64,000 nt of DNA from Caenorhabditis elegans (lineage: Eukaryota; Nematoda; Chromadorea; Rhabditida; Rhabditidae): positions 11,532,001 through 11,596,000 of the forward strand of contig NC_003283.11 in NCBI RefSeq assembly GCF_000002985.6, written 5' to 3'. This document shows positions 12,018 through 22,636 of the stretch, one piece after another. The notes under the pieces were generated by a model, which saw only the letters and a program-made list of their open reading frames with translations, searched no databases and was not told the origin of the DNA. A program made the position numbers and the translations under genes. Positions within the stretch are counted from its first letter, which is position 1; each line of letters starts with the position of its first letter.

Positions 12018-13119
12018 ATGCATTATACTCCCGGTTTTGTTCTATTGATGCTACCACTTGGTATTCTTGGAATTGTTAGAGAAAGACCACGAACAGTCAC
12101 GTATCATGCGTAAGTTTTTTTTTCATGTTTTCAAGCTTTCAAGTTGAAAGAAAATCAACATTTTTTATTGATTGTTCAGTTAATAAATTCCCACCATATA
12201 GGCTGGTCAATTATTACTGGCAGATTCACAAGTTTATTTCTTACTTTAAATTGTCTATAATAAAGTTGTGCTTTTGGTGAATATGAAAGAGATACAACTG
12301 TTGAAAAATGAGCCCTAAAAAACTTAAAATTGAAGAAAATTCTAGTACACAAACAATTTCCTGTTAGTCCTATGCATGTTTCCAAAATTCAGAACTTTTA
12401 TTCAAACCTTGTTCTTGAAATTAAAATTTTCAGAGACATCTCCACAAATTTCTACCCTCGATTTGTCAAAACCGTCTTCGCAGAGGAATCACATAACTTT
12501 GATGTGATAGAAAATAAGACTGGCAAATTTTATTTCATTCATCCCGATACGCCAATCGAATTCGAAAAATATAAATATTACTGGAATGAGTCACACGCTG
12601 ATTTGAAAGGAGTGAAAAATCTTTGCGAATATCGTATAAATTGGATGATTGATTCAAAAGAAATGTATGAGGTGAGAAATTTCATTTTTGATTAAGCACT
12701 GGAATTGAAGTTTTTCAGACATTTTCCCCTGAAAATACACAAATGAAATCATTATTTTATCGTTGCCATTTTGCGCAAACGTGCATGGGATTGGAATGCA
12801 AAATTGACAGCCGACTTTTTGTACCACCAATGTAAGATTTATTTTTTGAATTTCCGGCCAATAATGAGATTTCAGATTTCTTCTAATTTTCATTTCAATC
12901 TTTTGGTGTTTCAAGAGAATGTTACGAAGAGATATGAAACGTGTTGAGCGTCAGACATCATTCCACATAATGGACCCAACAAATCCAGCACATCGATCTC
13001 CACCACCACCATACAATGCACAAAACTCTGCTATACCGCCGCCATACCATAATGCTCGACATGGAAGAGTATCTCGATCAAATTCTCATTCTCGGTCAAG
13101 ATCAAATTCACGTTCTTAA
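12018..13119 (+). CDS. single-pass membrane protein, CX/Shisa-like, copy 1
   Basis: Exons: 12018-12109, 12434-12671, 12719-12831 and 12876-13119, giving 228 aa. The N-terminus has a hydrophobic signal peptide (FVLLMLPLGILGIV). The ectodomain keeps LCEY and then YRC-x5-C-x4-C, matching the two paralogues downstream and, from memory, the nematode CX module, which belongs to the Shisa/WBP1-like single-TM adaptor superfamily. A transmembrane helix (IFLLIFISIFWCF) starts the last exon. The cytosolic tail is basic, carries PPPPY and PPPY about ten residues apart, and ends in a Ser/Arg run. Paired PPxY motifs normally bind WW domains such as those of NEDD4-type ligases. A poly(A) signal lies at 13272-13277. 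It is the first of three tandem copies. The family assignment is from pattern, and the function is unknown. Confidence 0.75.
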
Positions 13120-13535
13120 TCAGTGCTTCAAGTATTTACCAGTTTAAAGACGTGCTTCTGTACAACACGTGCACGAGGTCAAATACTTTCCATAGAGCAT
13201 GTTTTAAACAAAATAACGTTTTTGTGCTAACGGGTTGTTTTATAATCAGGATTTGTTTAGTTTAGTTTAAAAATAAATAATTGAATTTGGAGTTCGTCAG
13301 TTTGGGAAAAATTGAATACACTCAAAATTATAATTTTTCAAAATTTCATAATAAAGCTAAATTTAAAAACTACAAAATCACTTCAATCCATTGAATAGTT
13401 AAAACGTTTTTTTTTTCAAATAATTTACGACGATGATTTACTGAAATCGTTTGACGTAATCAATGCAGTGTGAAATTCAAATAGGTAAGAGAGCAGTGGT
13501 AACTAAGGCAACACTCCTGCTTTCTTTTTGTGGGC
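13120..13535. other. intergenic between CX copies 1 and 2
   Basis: The 3' UTR of the first CX gene ends near 13290. The remainder, AT-rich, is the presumptive promoter of the second copy. Nothing else was seen. Confidence 0.5.
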
Positions 13536-14376
13536 ATGCGAATGAGCTCTGTTTACTTACAAATCTGCATGTTGATTTTGATTTTGGCATTACTCATTCA
13601 AAAATATAATTTAATCAATTTAAGATATAAAAATGAAAACAACTATTACCGTTTTGTTCGTAGTGCGTACGCAACGAACATAAATCATCTGGATTTTGTT
13701 GAATACAACGGAAATGAAATTTTCATAAATCATCCAGAAAAGGCATTTTATTTTGATCAATATATGTATTATTGGGATGATAATCATGATGACTTGAAAG
13801 GTTTCGATAGTATTTGTGAATACGCACTTTTTGGTTTTCTAGATGCCCCTCAATTGTCAAAGGTTCTAGATTTCTTTCTGAAGTAATAGTTTTTAACGTT
13901 GTTTTTTTAAAGACATACTTTCCCAATATGACTCGGTCAACAAGTATTTTCTTTCATTGTTCTTCTTCTTTCACTACCTGTTCGGGATTAGAATGTGAAT
14001 TGAAACAATCTTGTTGGAATATAATGTAAGTGACTTTCAACATTTTTAAGATTGAAATATATTGCAATTCTATTTTAGATTGATTTTAATAGCTGTTTTC
14101 ATTCTAATTTATCCCATTAAACTTTTATGGGATTTTTTGATAAAAAGACAAAAACAAATAGCCCATCAACGAAGAATGTCATTATCCAATCACGAAACAA
14201 ATAATCCCGCCGCTCCAGTGTTTGAGTGCTCTCCGCCGTCTCCTCCGCTAATGCTTCACGATGTCGATCTGCCTCCGTCCTATAATTCAGCATGCTTGAA
14301 TTCACCTCCATCCTACGAGGCAGTTATTCAAGGAAAAGTATTGTTTACAGTGTCATCCTATTCCCCAGTTGTGTAA
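13536..14376 (+). CDS. single-pass membrane protein, CX/Shisa-like, copy 2
   Basis: Exons: 13536-13862, 13913-14025 and 14079-14376, giving 245 aa. The first intron of the sister genes is absent, so signal peptide (SVYLQICMLILILALLI) and ectodomain share one exon. An ATG six bases downstream (13542) is an equally possible start. Shared features are ICEY, then C-x6-C-x4-C, and a 113-nt exon identical in length to that of copy 1. The TM segment is LILIAVFILIYPIKLLW. The tail holds LPPSY and PPSY about 13 residues apart, a double WW-domain ligand. The acceptor of intron 1 is TTTTTTTAAAG, not CAG. A poly(A) signal lies at 14445-14450. Membrane adaptor function is inferred only from architecture. 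Confidence 0.72.
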
Positions 14377-15012
14377 CATTTAAGCAGGGCTAATGAAACT
14401 CGTTTAGTAATATTGTGAACTTTTGGTTTGTTGAATTCATATGCAATAAACACTTTTTATGAATGATTTAATTGGCAGACGCCTATAGATGTATGTATAT
14501 AAATTGTTCATAAAGTAATTTCTGCTACCAATTTTCATGATCAAAATAAACAAAAAACACTTGCAATTTTGTTCAACTTCGTTGAAAAAATGAAGTTGCG
14601 ACCGAAGTCCGTGATTTTGGAGCCCGAGCCAACATTTTTTCAGAATCATCTTAGTATCTTATTCAAAAGATTTTTACTAGTTGTCAACCGCTCAACTCAA
14701 TGAGGGAACTATGCTATATTGATTTGTTTTCTTATTTTAATTATTAGCGGTGTGATTATTCCATGCGAAAAGATCATAAGCAAGAAAAAACCGAAGTGCA
14801 AATGTTTTTCACATTCATGTATATGCTTTCTAACATCACTTCAGCTATCTCTGACTTTCAGAAGATCTGAAATATTCGATTTACGAAAAGACAACTTGAC
14901 GTAATCGCTTTCAGAAAATGCGTATGCAGTGTTGGTATCTAAGGCAACTATCGCACATCCAACTTTCTTTTTAAATCAGGTGAAATAGCGTGGCTCTTTT
15001 CATTTCCTTTTC
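14377..15012. other. intergenic between CX copies 2 and 3
   Basis: No coding exon could be supported; short reading frames here lack splice context or similarity to the neighbours. The first part is the 3' UTR of copy 2. Confidence 0.45.
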
Positions 15013-16156
15013 ATGATCTTTTTTCCCATGTTTAAATTATTTTTGCTTAGTTTAATACAATTATCCGAAGCAATTACAACTAAAAGAGCGTATTATGAGT
15101 AAGTAGTATTTAAAAAAAAACAATATTTTACCTAAAAGTGTGATTTCAGGCCGTATTTTCTCGAAAAATATGACTTTTTTTCATTCTGAGACTCGTTTCG
15201 GAACTCCCTATCACATAATTAATGAGAACAAAACGTTCATTTTTGACGGAACAAGATATTATTTGGATCCAAAACTCAAAGAAACATTCCAAGATATTTG
15301 TGAATACAGTATTCATCCACTCCTTGATGCCACTGAACTTCAAACGGTGACTTTGATTTTATGATATCCACTAAAATGATGGAAATTTATTTCAGACGTA
15401 CCTTCCAAATATGACACATGTCGATTCTATTTATTATGAATGCTCGTGTTTTGAACTATGTTACGGGCTGAGGTGCAGAATTAACCCGTTTTATTTGATA
15501 ATAGTGTGAGTTGGAAACATTATGTAGGTTATATGAAAGCACATAGGTTATATGAAAGTAAAAAAGTCCGGCGATTTTCCCCGGGAGTTGGCAAAACTGT
15601 CGATTGCATAATTGGCAAAATTAACAGTATTTTTAGGTTTCATGGTGGATCAATTTTTGTTTGTTGAAAGTAAGATCAATCTGTAAATTGTAGAAAATTT
15701 CCAAAACCGAGAATTACTAATCACTTCCTTCTATATTAAACGTCTATTACACTAACAATAAAATACGAATGAGATTTGTTTTTGTCTTTAAAAACTTATT
15801 TTAAATTTATAGCTAACATAGGAGTAACACTCAACTACAAGACTGTGTTGCTATCTTGATCTATTGAAAACATGAATGATTTTTCTTCAAACCCCCGTTT
15901 TCTTAAAATATGTTATTTCAGTTGCCTCACCGTTGGTATCTTCTTTGTTTGGACTACTTCAATAGTCTATATTAAAATCAGAAAAAATCAGAAAATAAAA
16001 CAAAGACCATCATCTTCATCAAACTCCGAATCAATCGCACTCCCTCCATCCTATAAAGTAGCTTGCTCACATTTGTCAGAAATACCACCATCATATGCAT
16101 CTATTATGGCAGGGAACGTTATCCTTGCAGAACCTTTAAACTCTTCTATTATTTAA
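15013..16156 (+). CDS. single-pass membrane protein, CX/Shisa-like, copy 3
   Basis: Exons: 15013-15098, 15139-15346, 15396-15505 and 15922-16156, giving 212 aa. It has a signal peptide (MFKLFLLSLIQLSEA), ectodomain Cys in ICEY followed by ECSC-x3-C-x4-C, a TM helix (CLTVGIFFVWTTSIVYI), and a tail with LPPSY and IPPSY about 13 residues apart. Joining exon 1 to the canonical acceptor TTTCAG at 15149 breaks the frame. The only in-frame join I find uses CTAAAAG at 15138, an atypical acceptor, so exon 2's 5' edge is uncertain and the gene could be damaged. Otherwise phases match the paralogues. The poly(A) signal is at 16210-16215. Confidence 0.62.
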
Positions 16157-17320
16157 CTGAAAATGTGCCTGATGAATAATTGAGTTTGATATGAATTTTA
16201 TATGATAATAATAAAGCATAATCTGGTAGTCATGGAAATCGAAACGCTTCTTCGTGTTTCTCACGTTTCTCTTTAGTTCCTTTTGTGAAGTGCAAGAACA
16301 CCTGAAAAATTCAATTCATTGCTATTCTCTTTTCTGTTCTGTATATGTATATGCAGTTTAGTTAGCACAATCAAAAAATCTCCTGAATTATTGCAAATTT
16401 GAGAATAGCCAGTTTAAAAAATAAATTTATTTTTGTATTCTCTGTTTTAAAATGTTCAGTAAAAAATTTTATTATATTTAAATGTGGTTCAGAAAATGGG
16501 GACTGCAACTCTCAGCAATCTCCTTGTTCGAATTTCCTCCAAAATCAGAACTGCAAGACCGAATTGGAACTTTTCCCACTTCATCTTATTGGTTCAAAAG
16601 TGGTCGCCGTGAGTTGATGATTGGTCGTGCAGTTCTCATTCCGGAGGAAGTTCAAAATTAGCGAGTTGAAAAATCACCGTTTGAAGAATTGATTTTTCAA
16701 ATTTTGCACTTTTTTGTTGTTCATTTGTGGTATTTCAGTATATTGCATTATGCCGAGTTTATTTTAGAATAAAATTCCCCATTTCCTTAACTTTAAATTG
16801 TAACACTGATGAAAGATTTGGTACGGTAACTTTGTTTTTTTTTAAATTCAAGTAACACTTTTTGGAATTTTTTCTTTTATATTTTTTAACAATTGAAACT
16901 TTAAATTGGGCACGAAACTAACTGTCAGAAACAAACGATGACTCATTCCCATATTCTTGTTCATTACGAACCGAGATTTTCGCAATGTCAGCTAGTTCTA
17001 TAAGGGACCACTAGTGTGACGTGTTCTGACAACTAGAGACCCAGAGAAGCAAAGATATCATATGTCACCTTTCCATTTCTAGAAATTTCGCATTTCACCC
17101 TAACCCATATGTATATCCTTGACATAGAGTGTCCTAGCAACACTTTCACACACTATTTATTTCTGCCTGTTGTCTCGTGGTTGTGTGCTCCCTTGTTTCT
17201 CTGCACACTCTATATCCTACACACTATCTAATTGCCATCTGCTACCCTATTTCTCGTGTCTCACAAACACCCTTACTCTGCCATCCAACCTCTGTCAGTT
17301 CTCTCAGTTTTTTAGATTAT
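16157..17320. other. intergenic, contains a stem-loop element
   Basis: No gene was found. It holds the inverted repeat at 16527-16654, listed separately. The last few hundred bases are CT-rich and resemble a promoter of the PH-domain gene. Confidence 0.5.
16527..16654. repeat. imperfect inverted repeat, arms of about 33 nt
   Basis: The left arm (16527-16560), with CCTCC and AGAACTGCA, pairs with the right arm (16623-16654), which carries TGCAGTTCT and GGAGG. About five mismatches separate the arms and the loop is about 62 nt. It may be a small MITE remnant. Confidence 0.6.
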
Positions 17321-19402
17321 ATGTTCTGCACCTCTGAGGCTGCTGTCGATATGGGTGAGTTATGGCTTTTATCTTAAAATTTCTGGAAAGTTATCGAGTG
17401 CTAAAGATACCGTATCTTTTTGGATAATGTACAACATAATATTTTTACGAATAGTAAGGCCTGTAGATAATAAATATTTGCGGAGTTTCTTTTGTTTTCA
17501 ATCCAGCTAACAATTAAGGCTCAGACAGTATGCAAACAGTAATTTTCGCTTAAAGTTTGTTTTTGATAAATTTGATTTTTTCTGCGAAACACATTATCGA
17601 CAATTATTGTTTTCGTTATGAACAATTATGAACTGTTATTTCACTACAAATTCCATAGTTTTGTATAATTCGTTAACTTTGACTGATGGTTATTTTTTGG
17701 GCCAGAAAAGAGTATTTTCAATTATTGCATAAAATTCAGCATTTGATAAACTTTATCTATAAGTCAAATGGCATAGCTGAAAATGACGAAAACTTTACAG
17801 TTATGTTTTCAGATAGTGGAAGAGGAGACATTCGTCGTCTGAAAGACGGAGAAATTCTGAAATACACATCAGGAATCTTCAGTTCAAAATGGAAGAAAAT
17901 GTATGCGGTGTTGTTCAGCGATTCGCGTCTTGTTTGGTTTGAAAATAGAGTGAGTTTCATTGAAAATTGATAAGAACTGCAAATAAAATTATTGTTCAGG
18001 GTGATAGAAAACCAAAAGGAAGTGTTCTTCTGAAAGATGTGATACCATATATTTGTGTGGGACTAATGACTGACAGAATGCCTGTGAAAAGACCAAATGT
18101 ACCAGAAGGAAATTCAGTTCATCATCTCGTTGGAATTGGAATGAATCCAAAAGCTGATCCATGTCATTGGATTTTGTTTTCCTCAGATTCAGATATTGAG
18201 TGAGTATTGAGTTATGGCTCTTTTTTGAAAACTGGCTTGTTTTCAAAAAATTGTAGCTCATTTTGGTGAAACTTGACAAAAAATGTTGAATATGATTTAA
18301 TAAAACCAACAGTTTTTTCTTTTCAATTCCATGAATGTCTCCCTAGTTTTCATTCACCTGAAGACGTAGATAAATTCAATAGTTTTTCAGAAATTACTTG
18401 AAAACTTGAAAAGAACTCTGGTAAAAAAAAAGAAAAAAACAACAAAACATTTTCAGATCTTGGTTCACAGAAATCACAAAAACATTACCGAAGCCTGCTA
18501 ATCCTCCACCAAATGCACCACAACAAGGGCCTGGAGCCCAACCACCACAGCAACAAAACAATGGAGGATATGGTTAGCCTTTTCATCGAATTTTAAATTT
18601 ATTTTTATTTTATTTTTCAGTTCCCCCAACAGTATATCCAAGTGCTCCTCCTCCAGTTCAGCCAGGCTACAATCCTCGTCCTGCCAGCGGACAGTCTTAT
18701 CCATCTGGACCACAAGTCCCACCAGCTTATGGACAATACCCTCAACCTGGTTATCCACAACCGGCTGGAGTTCCAACTTCTTCTCACACAACTGTAATCG
18801 TCAGAGATGGAGGTTACGGTGGTGGCGGATACGGTGGATATGGAGGAGGTGGTGGAGGATTCGGAAGCACTGGGCTTGGATTCGGCTCTGGCATCTTGGC
18901 TGGAAGTCTCCTTGGCTACGGATTGGGATCCATGTGGGGAGGACATCACAGCTACGGTGGATGGGGTGGCGGTTACGGTGGAGGTGGTTATGGAATGGCT
19001 GGTGGATATTACTCCGATAATGATACAACTGTTACCAACAACTATTACAATTATGGAGATAATGACAACAATGGAGGAAACAATCATAGTAGTAGCTCGA
19101 ATGCTATTACAGATGCTCCTGGAGTAAGTTTTAAATTCTATTGAACTTTTTGAATTGTTAATTTTTAGAATGCCGGTGATCAATCTCAACAGCAGTCGGA
19201 TAATAATTACGGAAATGCTAACCAAGACTCATATGATCAAGGAAATGATTATGGGAATGACTATGGAAATGCTGGTTATGACTCTGGAGACTTTGGTGGC
19301 GGAGACTACGGAGGTGGTGGATATGATTCGGGAGACTTCGGAGGTGGTGACTTTGGTGGTGGTGATTTCGGAGGTGGAGATTTCGGAGGAGGCGACTATT
19401 AA
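17321..19402 (+). CDS. PH-domain protein with evectin-like anchor and Gly/Tyr/Asp repeat tail
   Basis: Exons: 17321-17354, 17813-17949, 18000-18199, 18457-18572, 18621-19123 and 19169-19402, giving 407 aa. Residues 20-136 form a PH domain: GEILKYTSG, KWKKMYAVLF, SRLVWFE, then HWILF and the C-terminal helix Trp in SWFTEI. A Pro/Gln/Tyr-rich linker follows. Next comes VIVRD and a small hydrophobic Gly-rich segment (FGSGILAGSLLGYGLGSMW, about 248-268), resembling from memory the end of mammalian PLEKHB/evectin, a PH protein of recycling endosomes. Unlike evectin, about 130 further residues follow: GGY repeats, an Asn/Tyr/Asp stretch and GDFGGGD repeats ending in GGGDY, a low-complexity, prion-like tail. 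A poly(A) signal lies at 19537-19542. The PH call is firm; the evectin link is inferred. Confidence 0.8.
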
Positions 19403-20678
19403 ACTCGTGGATCAAGCTCTTCCTGTTTTTCATTCTATTTTCCCTCAGTTCTCTATTGCTTTGCTTTACAATGTTTATAACTCAACTATTTGTGCCATTC
19501 TCAGTTTTGCAATTGTTTAGAGAATTTATCTGTGATAATAAATGTTCATAATGACCCTCATCAGATAGCCTTTAAAATTTCTCAACTTTTTGAAATGCAC
19601 TTCTTAAAATTAATTTCAATTCTACAATGTTGAAAATTTGGAGAGCTGAGCAAATTTGAATTTTGAAGTTTTCAACATTAAAAAATTGCAATGAAATATT
19701 CGTTTTTTTTTCACAAGTTACATACTTGCACCGGGTTAACTTTTCGGATACAATATACCTAGAGCAAATTTTTAAAATTTTTTAATTGAATACTGAAGCG
19801 TCTCACCAACTCACAAGTGTAAAGAGATCATATTTTACATAATTTATTATTTTTCAATAGTAATTTTCCACTGCAAAACTGAATTATGACATCACACAAA
19901 CAGTGTTGTTTTCAAAAGTGAGAAAGTTGGATCACATTTGGAATTTTGGATTATTTCTCGAAGATAAAGTTTTTGAAAAAGTTCTGTGCCTACAAAACTC
20001 CTAACACATTTTTTCTACGTCTAACTGAAAGATCAAAAAACTTCTCCTTGAGAAAAAATATTTTTGTTCCTAAATTGAATATATTTGATTTTCAGATGAT
20101 CATAATCCACGGTTCACTGAACTGTGCAAAATCACCTGGCCCATGTTTTTCTATTCTGGTTGGACCGAGGTGAAAACATTCTGGGTACGTAAAAATAATT
20201 TTTTGTCATTAAAGTTATGTGAATTCAAGTATGAACGTGTGATGTAGCCATGAGGAAAGTTCGCACAATCTTTATGAAAAAGTGAGTTCCATATAATTCC
20301 CAGACAAACTCTGCAGCTGAAAATATCATCTCTTTTCATTTTTCAGTTCCCTGATATTTATTCCTCCATAATTTTTTGTTCCCACTACGGTAGCATATAG
20401 GAGTAATCTTTGAAGCTATCAATTAGAAAATATGCGTCAACGCAAGAAAAACACATCCCTAGACACAACTTTTACAAATCTTTCCTTTTTATCCCATTTT
20501 TTGGAAAATGCTCTCTAAATCAGTCTAGTTGAAGAGGATTTGTTCAAATGCTCAACTCAAATCCATTGTGACCTAATTAATGCTCCAGACATGACGTCTG
20601 GATGATGAGAACTCAAATATATTCAAACTTCAAATTTAATTTCAATTTGAAGTATTTCAGAAATTCTAGTCTACGACA
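19403..20678. other. intergenic, 3' UTR of the PH gene then AT-rich DNA
   Basis: The PH gene ends at a poly(A) signal at 19537-19542. The rest shows no exon that joins its neighbours and no clear repeat. It is presumed to hold the promoter of the following receptor gene. Confidence 0.45.
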
Positions 20679-22222
20679 ATGGCGAGTAACTCTTCAAATG
20701 AGGATGTTCCAATCATCTACAATTATCAAGATCCTTCTTCATTTATTGCTTCAATTCTCATGATCGTTGTATGTTTTTCTGAAGTTTGTGATATTGTAAT
20801 TTTTCTAAGTAGAATTTTAGAATTGCTCTCAAATTCCAAGTAAAAACTAATATCTTTCCTTATTTTGAAACTATGACTGATAGTGAGTTTTTCTTAACAA
20901 GCAGGTTGCTTTTAGGCTATTCAATTTTGTTGGCAAATAGAATGGAAGAGACGATCTCAATCTAAGTAACAGGTCCTACATTCTACAGATTTGTTCATCA
21001 AAAACTAAATTGATTAAATTTCAATTTCTATAATAAAATTATCGGAAAACTCCAGGCGTCATACAGCATGTAGAATCTATGTTTTGTGGTATCTTGGCAT
21101 TTACGTCTAGCGCGTACTTTAAAGTCAAAACTCATTGACGTTACTCCACCTTTTAAACTTTTGATATTCAGAATGGCTCATTTGGAGTTGTTTGCAACAG
21201 TCTCATAATTTACATTTTTTGCAAAGAAACCAAAGAAAGAACAGCTTTCAATGTAATATGTATGGTACGAGCATTTGTCAACTTATACATTCTGATTACA
21301 AATCACTTGGGACTTTTTGTTCCGATGACTTTATCGTAAGTTAAATCTTGTGAAAAACAAAAGTGATGCGGCAGTAATTATAGTGGAAAAGCAATAGTGA
21401 GTAAGACTCTAGAGACTTGGGCAATATCAATGTCAAACTCTTTGTATATGGCAAATGAATATCTGACAGTGGTTATATCAGTTAATCGATTTATTTCTTT
21501 ATTCTTTCCATTGTATTATGTTAAACTTTGTGGAATGAAACCAACTGTTGTAATTTTGATAGTGATGTATGCATATCGAATTGGTGCAGTCGCCAAAGAA
21601 ACTATAAGTTTTACAGGTAAGATAAATCTAGATAATAAATCAGAATTTTGGAGTATGCTAAACTAGTGAAAAAACGTTTAACCAATTCAGCAATCAATTG
21701 CTACATCCTCTACTACGTCGAATATTTATCTTGGCTCCCAGATTTTTCCCCGCAATGCTCTGGTAACAGCGGAATTCTACTTTTCATGGCTGTCAATTTC
21801 GCTATCGTGTCAGTGATCAACGTGGCAACTTTTGCCAAAATATTCAAGTTTTACAAAGTGAGTAATATTACAAATGGTTTTTTAAATAAAGCTTTTAGAA
21901 TCAAAATAAAACTGACAAGGAATCACGAAAGCGAATAAAAAAGAATATTTATCTTTTCATTCAAACAGTGCTCCAAGATTCTCTCTACCTCATTGACATT
22001 TCGTTCACTTTTTACTTTAATTCGTTCTACGACTATCGGTTTTGGACGTTTTTCTGTGGAACCTTTGTATGGCAATCGTTACACTCACTGGATGGATTTA
22101 TCATGATAATGTTCAATGAGCGACTATCCTTTCTCAAAAAACAGCTCTTTCAACCACTGGCGTCGAAAGTTTCTTTCGTTCGAGTTTCTCAAGTGCCATC
22201 CAGAGTTCATTCCAATGCATAA
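20679..22222 (+). CDS. srx-family chemoreceptor GPCR (copy A)
   Basis: Exons: 20679-20768, 21172-21335, 21384-21616, 21691-21857 and 21899-22222, giving 325 aa. The family signature is present throughout: an N-glycosylatable N-terminus, FGVVCNSLIIYIF (TM1), ERTAFNVIC (loop 1), NEYLTVVISVNRF then LFFPLYY at the TM3 cytosolic end, a Cys-containing loop 2 ending in SWLPDF, the TM6 segment LFIQTVLQDSLYLID, and the C-terminal HSLDGFIMIMFNER. These match the nematode Srx class. Such receptors usually act in chemosensory neuron cilia. The final exon carries no introns where the B, C, F, G, H and K copies have two. It is isolated from the main array, upstream of duo-1. The gene appears intact. Confidence 0.8.
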
Positions 22223-22636
22223 TAAATTTGCAAAAATGATGTTTTACTCAAAAGAACAGTCTCATTGCCACATTTTTTTTAATTTCGAAGGAATTTATTT
22301 TACAATATATTGTATAGTAAAATGTTTTATTAAATTACTTATTTTGCACAGAGCGATTTTCACTACACTACGCTTCAATTGAATTCAATTGAAACAACAG
22401 TTTGCAACAAATAAAATCTGCGTTACCGTAGTCATCCGCAAGTTTACGTGAGAGTGTTTGCGTATCTCTCATCTCGCGCCGGCGCTCGATTTTTAAACAT
22501 ATCTTTAAACAGTTATTTTTCTAAAAACATCGGTGTGATGCATCATTATTGCTATTCTCCTTTATATTTCATTTTGAGCTTTTCAATTATTTCTTAAAAA
22601 CTATAAATTAAGCATATAATTCAAAAGGATTTTTAG
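22223..22636. promoter_or_regulatory. intergenic, presumptive duo-1 promoter
   Basis: No coding sequence. A GC-richer patch at about 22474-22490 (CGCGCCGGCGC) lies upstream of the duo-1 start. Nothing else was seen. Confidence 0.35.

Noticed and set aside
18617-19225. Minus-strand open frame of 202 codons rich in Ser/Thr/Ile/Val
   Set aside because: It is the antisense of the GGY-repeat exon of the PH gene; the low-complexity repeats keep several frames open. No splice context or protein likeness.
12018-19402. Operon joining the CX genes and the PH gene
   Set aside because: Gaps of 415-1,164 nt are far longer than typical operon spacing, and each gene has its own poly(A) signal and promoter-like flank.
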